DNA of 64,000 bases from Salinicola endophyticus (GCF_003206575.1 NZ_PZJO01000002.1:407933-471932), one strand, 5' to 3'. Shown: positions 17,907-27,953, counted from the stretch's first letter. The notes: a model not told the origin generated them from the sequence alone. Program-made: numbers and translations.

Positions 17907-18904
17907 CAGATGGCTCCGATCTTGTCCCAGTTGCGCTCGATCCATGCTTGCAACTGCGCATCGGTCATCCACTCGGCGTTGTTATGGCTCGAGTAGTTGA
18001 ATTTCTCCGCCACCCGGGTTCCCCCCTTGATACGATTCACATCCTGATCCCACTTGTTGATTGCGGGCAATATCTTGAAATGATCAGGATACTCGTAGGT
18101 GTGAAGCGCATCCTCCTCCCCGATCATCTGCTCGTGCAGCTTCTCGCCGGGCCGGATGCCGACGATCTCCTGCCGGGCGTCAGGCGCCACCACCCGCGCC
18201 AGATCGGTCACCTTCATTGACGGGATCTTCTTGACGTAGATCTCGCCACCTTCCATATCCTCGAAGGCGTGCCAGACCAGCTCGACCCCCTCCTCCAACG
18301 AGATCATGAAACGGGTCATTCGCGGATCGGTGATCGGCAGCACGCCCTTGTCCCGCATCGAAAGGAAGAACGAAATGACCGACCCCCGGGACCCCATGAC
18401 GTTACCGTAGCGCACCACGGAGAAGCGCGTCTCGTGGCCGCCGGCATAGGAGTTACCCGCGACGAACAGCTTGTCTGAGGTCAGCTTGGTCGCCCCGTAG
18501 AGGTTCACCGGGCTGCTCGCCTTGTCCGTGGAGAGCGCCACCACCCGCTTCACGCCCTTATCGATACAGGCATCGATCAGGTTCATGGCGCCCAGGACGT
18601 TCGTCTTGACGCACTCGAAGGGGTTGTACTCGGCGGTAGGCACGATCTTGGTGGCGGCCGCATGGACGACGTAGTCCACCCCATCCAGGGCGCGATAGAT
18701 GCGGTCTCGGTCTCTGACATCACCGATGAAGAAGCGCACCCGCTCATCACCCGCGAACAGCTTGGCCATCTCCCACTGCTTCATCTCGTCACGCGAATAG
18801 ACGATGACCTTGCGGGGGTTGTACTGGCTCAGCACCATGTGCAGGAACTTGTGACCGAAGGAGCCGGTGCCACCCGTAACCAGGATCACAGAATCATTGA
18901 ACAT
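17906..18904 (-). CDS. pseB: PseB, UDP-GlcNAc 4,6-dehydratase (inverting)
   Basis: 332 residues of the FlaA1/PseB extended SDR family: TGGTGSFGHKF (10-20), HAAATKIVPTAEYNPFE, catalytic YGATK (~137-141) with TDKA, and VRYGNVMGSRGSV. It performs the first committed step, dehydration with C5 inversion of UDP-GlcNAc. GAGG eight bases upstream of the ATG serves as ribosome site. First gene of the nonulosonate operon. Confidence 0.93.
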   Translation of the reverse strand: MFNDSVILVTGGTGSFGHKFLHMVLSQYNPRKVIVYSRDEMKQWEMAKLFAGDERVRFFIGDVRDRDRIYRALDGVDYVVHAAATKIVPTAEYNPFECVKTNVLGAMNLIDACIDKGVKRVVALSTDKASSPVNLYGATKLTSDKLFVAGNSYAGGHETRFSVVRYGNVMGSRGSVISFFLSMRDKGVLPITDPRMTRFMISLEEGVELVWHAFEDMEGGEIYVKKIPSMKVTDLARVVAPDARQEIVGIRPGEKLHEQMIGEEDALHTYEYPDHFKILPAINKWDQDVNRIKGGTRVAEKFNYSSHNNAEWMTDAQLQAWIERNWDKIGAI

Positions 18905-19153
18905 CCTTTTTTACCTCGGGCCGCTTCGCCACACGCCGCCCCACTCACGCAGGTATCGGCATCCTGCGCTCATGCTACTGCCTGGCCCCGCGTTCAAAGC
19001 GGCAAACAAACCACCCTCAGGGGAACAAACCCACCTTTCGCGCCCGAGTGACGCCTTCCACCACACCCTCTCCACCGAAATCCCCCCTGCAAGAGCGGGC
19101 TTCGCTCGCGAGGGATGGGCCCATCAGGCCGGGCGGTATCCAGAACGCAGAAC
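18905..19153. other. Intergenic region upstream of pseB
   Basis: Holds the presumed promoter of the nonulosonate operon, but no convincing -35/-10 pair was found. It also carries a REP-like element at 19087-19121. No gene is supported. Confidence 0.4.
19087..19121. repeat. REP-like palindromic element (candidate)
   Basis: Contains GAGCGGGCTTCGCTCGCGAG, a short imperfect hairpin resembling the extragenic palindromes of Pseudomonas and relatives. A more degenerate relative may lie near 9150-9170. Only a genome-wide count would confirm it. Confidence 0.3.
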
Positions 19154-19200
19154 AAAAAAGAGCCTTTCCGGTGCCGGGTCTCCCCGGTCGTGAAAGGCTC
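19154..19200 (-). terminator. Terminator of the kps/kds operon
   Basis: Outer stem GAGCCTTTC (19160-19168) / GAAAGGCTC (19192-19200) with an inner GC-rich stem. On the minus strand it is followed by TTTTTTGTT. Located ~60 bases after the stop of the PhyH-type gene. Closely matches the terminator at 9203-9249. Confidence 0.88.
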
Positions 19201-19262
19201 TTTCGGCGGTTTCTCGACGACTGCTTACCACCGAAAACCCCAGGTTTCGGGCTGGCGACGAC

Positions 19263-20279
19263 TCAGATGCGCTTGCGCGGGATCACGTGCCAAGAGGAGC
19301 GCCCCCCCTTGGCCGCGGCCCGGGCATCTTCCTTGAGACGCATGCGCTGGAGCACGCGATACTGCAGCCGGTTGAAGTAGTCGAACCCCAGCCCCGGTAG
19401 CGGTACGAAAGGATTGGTTCGGCTCATGCCCCATAGCGCCAGGCGCGAACTGCCGGGCTCGGCCTCGCCCCGCGCATGAATGCCGAAGGTGTTGGCGATC
19501 AGCAGTGTGTTGCCCTTGACCCGGAACGCCTGCGGCCCGCGATTACCCAGGCGCTGCGCCTCTTCGGCACTGACCCGGAACGAGCCCCGTGCGGTGTAGC
19601 TATCCGCGTGTTGGCGCGCACGCACGCTCATCTCATACTCCCACTTCAGCCGCTCCCGGTGCGGCCGGTTGGACCCAGGAACGAACACGAAAGGCCCATT
19701 GTGGTCGGTGACATCTTCTAGGTAGAGCCAGAATTTCATGGTCGGCTGGAAGGTATCTACGTGCAGGTTCTTCTGCGGGTCGCGCTTGTGCTCCTCGGGG
19801 CGATCTCCATTGTGCACGTTCTCGATATGGCAGATCGGCAGGCGTGCATGCCCTGCGCAGTAGCGGAACAGCCGCTTCAAGGCCGGGTCTTCCAACACCG
19901 CCTTCACCTCCGGCAACTGCGCGACCACCTCCGGCGCCAGCAGAATGCGGTGGGTGTCGGTATCGCCCTGGCAGCACTCGCGGATTTCCCCCTCATAGGC
20001 GCGCACCGCCGCCACCAGCGACTCGAACTGTGCCGGCGGCAGATAGTTCTCCTTGAGTACATAGCCCTCGCGCTGGAACGCGACCCGATCTACCTTGGGC
20101 ACGCCGGGCGCGAACATCGCCATGCGCAGGCGCGAAATCCAGTAGGCCAGCCACACCCTGGCCGCGTGCAGGCCCCAGCGGTTGAGCCGCTCACTGCCGA
20201 GCACCGGGTTGCCCTTGAACGACTTGGCGCCGGTGAAGAGCTCACCGAGCCAGAGGGGATACCGCAAGACTCGTTTCAT
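19263..20279 (-). CDS. PhyH-type Fe(II)/2-oxoglutarate dioxygenase
   Basis: 338 residues. The core carries the iron ligands as NLHVDTFQ (H-x-D, ~160) and a distal histidine in FGIHARGEAEPGSSR with the Arg that would bind 2-oxoglutarate. PhyH enzymes hydroxylate lipids or small molecules. The start is the ATG with GGAGGG eight bases upstream; a longer frame adds eight residues. It is the last gene of the capsule operon, after the Kdo genes, so the substrate may be Kdo, the nonulosonate or the lipid anchor. Alternative: an unrelated lipid hydroxylase. Confidence 0.72.
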   Translation of the reverse strand: MKRVLRYPLWLGELFTGAKSFKGNPVLGSERLNRWGLHAARVWLAYWISRLRMAMFAPGVPKVDRVAFQREGYVLKENYLPPAQFESLVAAVRAYEGEIRECCQGDTDTHRILLAPEVVAQLPEVKAVLEDPALKRLFRYCAGHARLPICHIENVHNGDRPEEHKRDPQKNLHVDTFQPTMKFWLYLEDVTDHNGPFVFVPGSNRPHRERLKWEYEMSVRARQHADSYTARGSFRVSAEEAQRLGNRGPQAFRVKGNTLLIANTFGIHARGEAEPGSSRLALWGMSRTNPFVPLPGLGFDYFNRLQYRVLQRMRLKEDARAAAKGGRSSWHVIPRKRI

Positions 20280-20383
20280 GAAGGCGCCCTCCCTGGGCAA
20301 CACGGTGGTTTATGCAGCGTACCAACTGCTCGGCATCAAGCAGATTGAGAAGATCGAGCTGCAGAGAAGTGATTCAGCACTAC

Positions 20384-21658
20384 TTACTGGGACATCGTCT
20401 GCATGACACGGCGATAGCCTGCTTCGGACTTGAACACATCTGCCTTGCCCTGAGCCGTGAGTATGCGATCGGCCAGATGCCGCAAGGCACCCGCCCCTCC
20501 CAGCACGGGCAGCACGCCGCTGGCCGCGCTGGCGACATAGTCCGGCGCATCGCTCACCGTATAACTCAGGCCGCAGGCGGCGAAAGCTGGCAGGTCGATG
20601 GTGTCGTCCCCCAGGCACACCGTCTGCTCAGACGAAACACCCGCTTGCGCCTGCAATTGACGACAGGCGGCTGCCTTATCCTTGATGCCATATAGCCCCA
20701 GTTCGATCCCCAGATCGGCGGCGCGCTTGCGCAAGGTGGCAGAATCTCGGCCCGAGAGAAACGCAACCTGCACCCCACAGGCAATCAGCATCCGAATACC
20801 CAGACCGTCGCGCACGTGGAACTGCTTGGCGGACTCGCCGGCTTCGGTGTAGTGCAGCCGGCCGTCAGTGAGGATGCCATCGATATCGGTAATCACCAGC
20901 TTGACCTGGGCCAACGGATCGGCGGGCTGATAGGGTTGGCCAAGGAAGTACGCGCGGACACGCTCCAGACACTCGGGGGTATCTACCCCCGGCCCGGTCG
21001 GCTCAACAGTCACCGCCCGGATCGTCATGCCGGCGTGCAGTAGTCGAAGCTGCTCCAGCACTTCAGCCCGCTCCACCATCGGTGAAGTCAGACGGCCGTA
21101 GGCCTCGAGCACCTCACGCCGATAAGCGTAAACACCAACGTGTTTGAGATAGCTCGCCTCATCGGCCTCGCGGGGGAACGGGATCGGCGAGCGACTGAAG
21201 TAGAGCGCGTCGCCGTTTTCCCGTAGTACCACTTTCACGCAGTTGGGGCTCTGCGCCTCTTCCGCCGATACTGGGTGGCACAGCGTGCCCACATGAACCT
21301 CAGGGCCAACTCCGGCCATCTCGGCGGCCAGGCGCTCGAGATCCGCCGGGCGCACCAGCGGCTCATCGCCCTGAACGTTGATGTAGAGATCGGCTTCGAC
21401 CTCGCGCATCACCTCGACCAGGCGATCCGTCCCCGACACATGGTCGGCGGACGTCATGATCGCCCTGCCGCCAAAGCCGGCGACACACTCCACCACCCGC
21501 TGGTCGTCGGTCGCAACCCACACGGCATCGACGTTGCTCACCTCACTGGCACGCTCGTAGACGTGCTGGATCATGGGCTTCCCGGCGATCTCTGCCAGCG
21601 GCTTGCCCGGCAGACGGCTGGAGCCATAGCGAGCGGGAATGACAATGACGGTTTTCAC
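20384..21658 (-). CDS. KdsB-KdsC fusion: CMP-Kdo synthetase plus Kdo-8-phosphate phosphatase
   Basis: 424 residues. Residues 1-~245 are a KdsB/KpsU cytidylyltransferase (IPARYGSSRLPGKPL, YINVQGDEPLV, YFSRSPIPFPR). Residues ~250-424 are a KdsC-like HAD phosphatase with the DIDGILTDG motif (nucleophile Asp258), SGRDS and LGDDTIDLP. The protein therefore covers two steps of CMP-Kdo formation that are separate proteins in E. coli. The GTG start gives VKTVIVIPARYG, aligned with KdsB; a TTG 18 bases upstream overlapping kdsA is less plausible. Provides CMP-Kdo for the capsule. Confidence 0.9.
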   Translation of the reverse strand: MKTVIVIPARYGSSRLPGKPLAEIAGKPMIQHVYERASEVSNVDAVWVATDDQRVVECVAGFGGRAIMTSADHVSGTDRLVEVMREVEADLYINVQGDEPLVRPADLERLAAEMAGVGPEVHVGTLCHPVSAEEAQSPNCVKVVLRENGDALYFSRSPIPFPREADEASYLKHVGVYAYRREVLEAYGRLTSPMVERAEVLEQLRLLHAGMTIRAVTVEPTGPGVDTPECLERVRAYFLGQPYQPADPLAQVKLVITDIDGILTDGRLHYTEAGESAKQFHVRDGLGIRMLIACGVQVAFLSGRDSATLRKRAADLGIELGLYGIKDKAAACRQLQAQAGVSSEQTVCLGDDTIDLPAFAACGLSYTVSDAPDYVASAASGVLPVLGGAGALRHLADRILTAQGKADVFKSEAGYRRVMQTMSQ

Positions 21659-21672
21659 AAGGCGCCCCCGGC

Positions 21673-22509
<837 letters not shown>

Positions 22510-23253
22510 TCAAGACCAAGCAATATTTGAATGAATGATGCCAGCGTAAGCTGCGTATTGAGCTTGCTGAAAATGCTGTTTATCTTTGGTTTGAAATGGT
22601 TTGCGAACATCCAAACATGGAATATTCAAGACGGCAGAATGCCCAAAAAGGCGCTGATACTCTTTGGTTCGCGCAACTCTTGACCGATCTCCCGCGTACG
22701 TATTGTATGGAAAATTAATAAAGACGAATTTGCTTTTGGGAGCAATAGAAACAAACAAGCTCACCACTTTTTCCATATAATAAGCACCCTCTTCCGGGGC
22801 CAAATACTCACCAAGGCTAAAATCTTTAAAGGTATCACCCCAGCCATGAAGAGCAATAAAAAAAGGATCAGGAAAACCAGATGACTCAGAGAAGGCAAGC
22901 CTCGCAGCCAAATCCATATAATTGTCCATTACAACCAGATCCGGCTGTGAGCCAAGGGCGTCAAACAATTGCATCCCATTGCTCAGACGGTGTTGACCTA
23001 CTTTTTCTTTAGTTTGATTTTCAAGAATACGCTTTATATTAGCATCAGCTTTTGCTTTGGATAAATCCAGGCTATCAGTTCTTTGTATTAAATTATTGAG
23101 ACCATCAAAACCCATTTCTTTCGAAGCAAATCTTTTATAGAAGACATCTGAGCGATTGTGATAAACGCTACTTATAACCTTTCCACCAAAAATTTTTACG
23201 TAGTTACCTGCCGTGTATCTTGAAAGACAAGAACCAAAAGTCACGACGTTCAT
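22510..23253 (-). CDS. Capsule-cluster SGNH-like protein (WcbI-type), function unknown
   Basis: 247 residues. The N-terminus VVTFGSCLSRY has the block I appearance of SGNH/GSCFA hydrolases (Ser in GSC), and VFINFPYNTY with later DVRKPF could be further blocks, but no clear catalytic DxxH was found. WcbI-type proteins with similar N-termini occur in capsule loci and may transfer acyl groups. AT-rich. An AGGGGGG ribosome site lies just upstream. A role in acylating or trimming the polysaccharide is inferred only from context. Confidence 0.55.
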   Translation of the reverse strand: MNVVTFGSCLSRYTAGNYVKIFGGKVISSVYHNRSDVFYKRFASKEMGFDGLNNLIQRTDSLDLSKAKADANIKRILENQTKEKVGQHRLSNGMQLFDALGSQPDLVVMDNYMDLAARLAFSESSGFPDPFFIALHGWGDTFKDFSLGEYLAPEEGAYYMEKVVSLFVSIAPKSKFVFINFPYNTYAGDRSRVARTKEYQRLFGHSAVLNIPCLDVRKPFQTKDKQHFQQAQYAAYAGIIHSNIAWS

Positions 23254-23299
23254 ATCTGCCCCCCTAAAGCAAAGACATTCCAGAAGCGAATTTTAACAC

Positions 23300-23305
23300 A
23301 TTATA
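23300..23305 (-). promoter_or_regulatory. Possible internal promoter -10 box
   Basis: Minus-strand TATAAT in the 157-base gap upstream of the SGNH-like gene; the -35 region is poor. If active it would give extra expression of the downstream kds genes. Confidence 0.25.
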
Positions 23306-23410
23306 GATCAATGGCAGCTGCCGACATCATAGCCGCACCTCTTAACAAATCAAACATCACACGCTCATTACAACGTGTTCCGTTTCGATCAGCCATCAGA
23401 GAGTAAGAAA

Positions 23411-25816
23411 TCAAACAGACACGGCAGAGCAATTTCGTTGACTAGAAATATAGTCAATTAAGTCTTCGATTTCACATGCAACTTCTTTTCGCGGATCGCA
23501 ATAGCGGGAGAGCTCTATGTAAGCAACATGGAATATTTCCACTACGCTTCGCTCTCTCTTTCGGCGTTCAACTACAACCTTATCTGTGGTGACTCCCCAG
23601 TTTGAATAAAAAGGAGCTCCGTAACAACGCACCTCTTTGCCCGACATTAGAGCCTCAAACCCAAGACCCGAGGTAACTACGAAGACTTCGTCTACAGCAT
23701 CCAACAGGCTGTAAGGATTAATATCATAATCGATTAAATAAACATTGCTCATATGCTTAGTGAAGGCCAAAGACTCATTATTGTAATAACTACCTTTACC
23801 TCCACCAATTGAATCAGGGTGCTGCTTTATAATTATATCACAGTTCGAACGATCATTAATTGCATCCAGTAACATCTGATTAAAGCTTGTCTCATTAGCC
23901 AAGCCTTTCTCGACTGACTGATCGCCTTTTCTTTGGTCAACCAATAGAACTTTCTTTCTTCCTGGTGTTCCTATCGAGAACGGTACAATTGGAGCATGGT
24001 TATATTTCGAGATGCGCTCTCGCACTATTCTTCCGATAACTTCCTCAGCTCTTTGCCTTTGTGGCTCTGTAAGCTCAAGGGTTGAATTCAACAATCTTTC
24101 CATTCTGGATGCTTGAGTTGCATCGTAGTAACTCGTTGTATCATCCAAAATCAAAGAGAGGCCTGGCTCTCCTTTCAACCCTATGTTAACCGAGCGAATA
24201 AAGCCATCCTCGATATAGGCCATTTGACGACCTAACGCATTCTTCACTTGTCTCTGACGCTTTTTAGTATTAGCAGGTGAGATACCCCACTGCAAAAATA
24301 GATCAACGCTAGCAAGTTGCAGAATACTTTTCATTCCATGGCCACTAAAAACCCTTTGATTTGCATTTACAAGCTGGGGTAAATATTTCTGTATAGTACT
24401 CCAAGAATTTTCCGGAGAGTGTATACCAACAAGGTCAATACGCTCTCTATTGAACAGCTTTTCAAGGGAAGTGCTTTGCATAGAAAAGTCTTCTTTGTTT
24501 TCCACAAAACACTTCAAATAATCCTTAATTCTGACGCTCGACAAGCCATCAAAACTGCCATTTGAGAATTGCTTGGAGGCCCATTTTAACCCTTCACTAT
24601 CAGCCTCAAACCCATTTACCAAATAATCCTCAAGTGTAAGCACAACCTGCTCGTGATTCCGTACGATAGGAAATTTACACTTCTCCCATATTTGCTTGAA
24701 CTCCACATACTTAGTGGATATTGGCATACGCCCCATTAAAAGCCCCTCAAACAGCATGGTGCTATTAACTGAAGCAACCACTTCAGTGTGATTAAGGGCA
24801 TCTTCTGGAGACACTAAGTAGCAAACAGCATCATCAACAGCCGCGAAATTTGCTTGGATTATTTTTTGATAAAGCTCGTGGCCGAGAATATCATCCTTCG
24901 ATGGTGGCAAACGAACGATAAGTTGCATAGACAGCTCTTCAGCTGCTTTCAACAAATCCGATATAGATTGTCGTTGTGATTCTCTAGCCAAACGAGTGTT
25001 GAGCTGCGAATCTAGAGGTTGGGAGGCGTAAAGTATCGTTTTTTTGCCTGGGCTCAGCCCAAATAAACGATAGAACTGAGAACGACTAAGCTTGGACCGG
25101 TAGTTGATATATTTATCGAACTTGGGGGCACCTACTGCGCGATATCTGTCTTCAGGAAACCCTCTTTCTAGAAAAATACCTTTTTGAAGATCCCCCCACC
25201 CTAAAACAACATCAGCAATGGGTTGCGAGGCGAAAGATTTAGGATCCCAATAATATTTATCCCGGCTAACAAATACAGATTCATGGGGTATTAGAATTCT
25301 TGGAATTGAAAGCTCTTCACAAAGATAAGAAATAATCCTCATCACAGGCGGCCAGTCGAACGTGAATACAATACCTGCCACTCTATCCATTATCGGCACT
25401 AATCGTTTCGCGATCATTTTTCTATACAACTCAGGGTTTTCACGAGCAAACCACAGTACAGATCGACGATTGGAACTAAGATCTCTTATAAAATCAAGCG
25501 GGGCTAGCGCATAGTGATAATCACCACCCACAGCATTTATCAACGCATTAGAATGTTCGGTGATCCAAGGAATGTAGAGTATAACAGGCTTACCACTATT
25601 AAGCGCATTACGAAGTTCTATGCCCGGATCAGAGCGAAACCATTCTGGAATCTCAATGGACTTCTTGGCTACCGAGTTATTACTTACAGCAGCTTTTGCG
25701 CTTGGTTTTTTAGGGGTGTTGGATGCTGAATTTTTATTTTGCCGAGCCAGCTTTTTCTTTTTTGCATCTTTGAAAAACAAAACCGGGTGTTTGAAGAACT
25801 TTGTAACTTTACTCAT
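23411..25816 (-). CDS. Composite glycosyltransferase: N-terminal GT-like module plus KpsC C-terminal Kdo-transferase module
   Basis: 801 residues. Residues ~1-60 are basic and low-complexity. Residues ~75-430 form a GT-B-like module (PHESVFVSRDKYYW, VLGWGDLQKGIFLERGFPEDRYRAVGAPKFD, NSTMLFEGLLMGRMPIS) unlike standard KpsC-N. Residues ~460-800 match the KpsC C-terminal module: AYIEDGFIRSV, LSLILDDT, SRMERLL, VDQRKGDQSV, IIKQHPD, VTSGLGFEALMSG, YGAPFYSNWG. KpsC modules add beta-Kdo to the lipid anchor. It is the only obvious polymer glycosyltransferase in the locus. The N-terminal part may transfer the nonulosonic acid, an inference. No KpsS is visible. Confidence 0.75.
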   Translation of the reverse strand: MSKVTKFFKHPVLFFKDAKKKKLARQNKNSASNTPKKPSAKAAVSNNSVAKKSIEIPEWFRSDPGIELRNALNSGKPVILYIPWITEHSNALINAVGGDYHYALAPLDFIRDLSSNRRSVLWFARENPELYRKMIAKRLVPIMDRVAGIVFTFDWPPVMRIISYLCEELSIPRILIPHESVFVSRDKYYWDPKSFASQPIADVVLGWGDLQKGIFLERGFPEDRYRAVGAPKFDKYINYRSKLSRSQFYRLFGLSPGKKTILYASQPLDSQLNTRLARESQRQSISDLLKAAEELSMQLIVRLPPSKDDILGHELYQKIIQANFAAVDDAVCYLVSPEDALNHTEVVASVNSTMLFEGLLMGRMPISTKYVEFKQIWEKCKFPIVRNHEQVVLTLEDYLVNGFEADSEGLKWASKQFSNGSFDGLSSVRIKDYLKCFVENKEDFSMQSTSLEKLFNRERIDLVGIHSPENSWSTIQKYLPQLVNANQRVFSGHGMKSILQLASVDLFLQWGISPANTKKRQRQVKNALGRQMAYIEDGFIRSVNIGLKGEPGLSLILDDTTSYYDATQASRMERLLNSTLELTEPQRQRAEEVIGRIVRERISKYNHAPIVPFSIGTPGRKKVLLVDQRKGDQSVEKGLANETSFNQMLLDAINDRSNCDIIIKQHPDSIGGGKGSYYNNESLAFTKHMSNVYLIDYDINPYSLLDAVDEVFVVTSGLGFEALMSGKEVRCYGAPFYSNWGVTTDKVVVERRKRERSVVEIFHVAYIELSRYCDPRKEVACEIEDLIDYISSQRNCSAVSV

Positions 25817-25828
25817 TGTGATCCTCGC

Positions 25829-26791
25829 TTACGCGTCAAAACTCTTGATAACACCAACTGGCTCATTTTGAAAATCGACAACGATTAACGATGTCAGTCG
25901 CTTTTCACGCATTAAATTCTCGCATTCATACATATTAGTACCAACTGGAACTACGGTAGGCATCCTGCCCATAATTTGTTCGGCAATCAAAGCATCGGTG
26001 GAATGGTACTTTTCAATAGCACGACGGAGATCACCGTCCGTTATAACCCCGACAAAATTATCGGAGTCCGACCGAACACAAACAATACCAACGCCGCCCT
26101 CATTAATTTCGTGGACAACATCTGAAAAGTTAATCTTATCGGAAACCACTGGTATCGGATGCATAAGCTCCTGGACTTTCGTCAACAACTTCCTTCCTAA
26201 GGAACCACCAGGATGAAATTTGGCGAAGTCCAATGGCATAAATCCGCGAAGATTCATGAGCGCAATTGCCAAAGAATCACCCATCACAAGAGTTGCTGTA
26301 GTGGATGTGGTAGGAGCCAAGTTATTTGGACAGGCTTCACGTTCAACAGAAACATCCAAATGGACATCGGCAGAAACAGCCAGCGTAGATTGACTGTTCC
26401 CGGTAATTGCTATACTTTTTGCTTCAATATGTTTTAAATAAGGCAACAACTTGACTACTTCATCTGTTTCACCGCTATAAGATATCAAAACCACTAAATC
26501 ATCTGGCCCTATCATACCTAGGTCACCATGATAAGCTTCCCCAGGGTGCACAAAAAAACTCGGCGTCCCAGTAGATGCTAAAGTAGCCGCTATCTTTCGA
26601 CCTATGATGCCTGATTTCCCCATGCCCGAGACAATTACCTTCCCGGAACAATCATGCATCAATTTGACTGCTTCGGAAACTTCTACATTTAGAGAGTCAC
26701 CAATCACACGCAACGCATCAGCCTGATCATAAAATACATTGCGCGCGGCTTCTAAAGCTTCATCAGGGGTTAAGGACGCTTCGACTTCCAT
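25829..26791 (-). CDS. kpsF: Arabinose-5-phosphate isomerase
   Basis: 320 residues. SIS domain ~1-190 with SGMGKSGIIGRKIAATLASTG and HPGEAYHGDLGMI; two CBS domains follow (~205-262 and ~270-320). Converts ribulose 5-phosphate to arabinose 5-phosphate, the precursor for KdsA. The capsule-specific paralogue is called KpsF, the housekeeping one KdsD; kps context favours KpsF. Confidence 0.92.
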   Translation of the reverse strand: MEVEASLTPDEALEAARNVFYDQADALRVIGDSLNVEVSEAVKLMHDCSGKVIVSGMGKSGIIGRKIAATLASTGTPSFFVHPGEAYHGDLGMIGPDDLVVLISYSGETDEVVKLLPYLKHIEAKSIAITGNSQSTLAVSADVHLDVSVEREACPNNLAPTTSTTATLVMGDSLAIALMNLRGFMPLDFAKFHPGGSLGRKLLTKVQELMHPIPVVSDKINFSDVVHEINEGGVGIVCVRSDSDNFVGVITDGDLRRAIEKYHSTDALIAEQIMGRMPTVVPVGTNMYECENLMREKRLTSLIVVDFQNEPVGVIKSFDA

Positions 26792-26804
26792 GTTAACCTC
26801 AATT

Positions 26805-27902
26805 TTAATCTCGATGATCTTTAACTATGAGCACGATCATATTTGCGATCAATGCCAAGAATATTGATATCACCGAAAAAACCACAATGTTGTACAACCT
26901 CTCAGGTTGCTCCGGATATTGAGGCAGCGTGGGCGATTGCAAAGTTGACAATTGTTTCAATTTCCTTGCAGCTTCAACTTGGGTGTTTTGCAAGGCAGAA
27001 AGTGCACCAGAATAACTTTCCTCTGCAAATTTTGCCTGCAATTGCAAACGTTGATATTCGGACGAAACGGCATTAAGCGCATCACCAGATTGCGCTGCGA
27101 GACGTTGTTTTTCCTGTCTTATCTGATTTTCAAGAGCGGAAATTTGGCTATTGATTTTTATGATTTCAGGAGAGGTTGCGCTCTGAAAACTGGCAAGAGC
27201 AGTGCGCTGCGCCTTCAACCCAGCTAGTTGACCTTCCAATCGAGCCACGACCCCACTCAAACTTTCCACAGTCCCGGTAGGTGAGACTAAACCATTTTCG
27301 TTCTGATATGACAAAAGCGCCTGTCTAGTTTCCTGAAACTTGACTTGCAACTGATCCACCTGCTGCTGTAAAAATTTTACTTGTTCTTCAGCTAGACGTC
27401 GCCCCATGTCATTCATATGTTCTTCGCCGCGTTCAAGCAACAGCTTGGCAATGAGATTTGCCTCTTGCGGAGTAAATGCTTCAACGTCAATTCTCAATAC
27501 TCCAGCGTACTCATCCAACTCCACTGAGACTCGCTTCAGATAATAGTCATGCAGCTCCTCCAACGGCGCATCTTCGCTCTGTAAGCGGCTAAAGTAATCA
27601 CCATTGCTTGCATAATGTCGTCTAAAGCCCGCGTGGTCTACCAAGTACTGAAGCATATCTACGGAACGCAAATAGTCTCTCAATAGCAACATGTCAGAAT
27701 TGCTGTTAGCGCCACCGCTAAGTAAAGAACTAAAACTCAAGCTAGGTGCGGAGATCTGGGGGCTCTCTAACACAACGTGAGCATGAGAAACATATCTATC
27801 ACTTGCCCAAACTGCCCAATAAAAAGCAACAAGAATTATGGCCAGGAAGCACAAGAACCAATGCAAGTGTTTTTTACACTTATTGAATAAGTCTAATTTC
27901 AT
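26805..27902 (-). CDS. kpsE: Capsule export inner-membrane protein KpsE (PCP-3)
   Basis: 365 residues. TM helices at ~15-35 and ~338-360 flank a periplasmic region with a long heptad-rich coiled coil (~160-320, LAEEQVKFLQQQVDQLQVKFQETRQ). It links the KpsMT transporter to KpsD across the periplasm. Ribosome site near AAGTAAGG. Part of the low-GC block. Confidence 0.9.
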   Translation of the reverse strand: MKLDLFNKCKKHLHWFLCFLAIILVAFYWAVWASDRYVSHAHVVLESPQISAPSLSFSSLLSGGANSNSDMLLLRDYLRSVDMLQYLVDHAGFRRHYASNGDYFSRLQSEDAPLEELHDYYLKRVSVELDEYAGVLRIDVEAFTPQEANLIAKLLLERGEEHMNDMGRRLAEEQVKFLQQQVDQLQVKFQETRQALLSYQNENGLVSPTGTVESLSGVVARLEGQLAGLKAQRTALASFQSATSPEIIKINSQISALENQIRQEKQRLAAQSGDALNAVSSEYQRLQLQAKFAEESYSGALSALQNTQVEAARKLKQLSTLQSPTLPQYPEQPERLYNIVVFSVISIFLALIANMIVLIVKDHRD

Positions 27903-27953
27903 GAGCCTTACTTCTTTACTCCAGAAATGGCAAACCGAAAAGAGCAGCTTTAA

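Noticed and set aside
9203..19200. Nonulosonate cassette as a transposon
   Set aside because: The flanking repeats are terminators; no transposase, target duplication or inverted ends were found.
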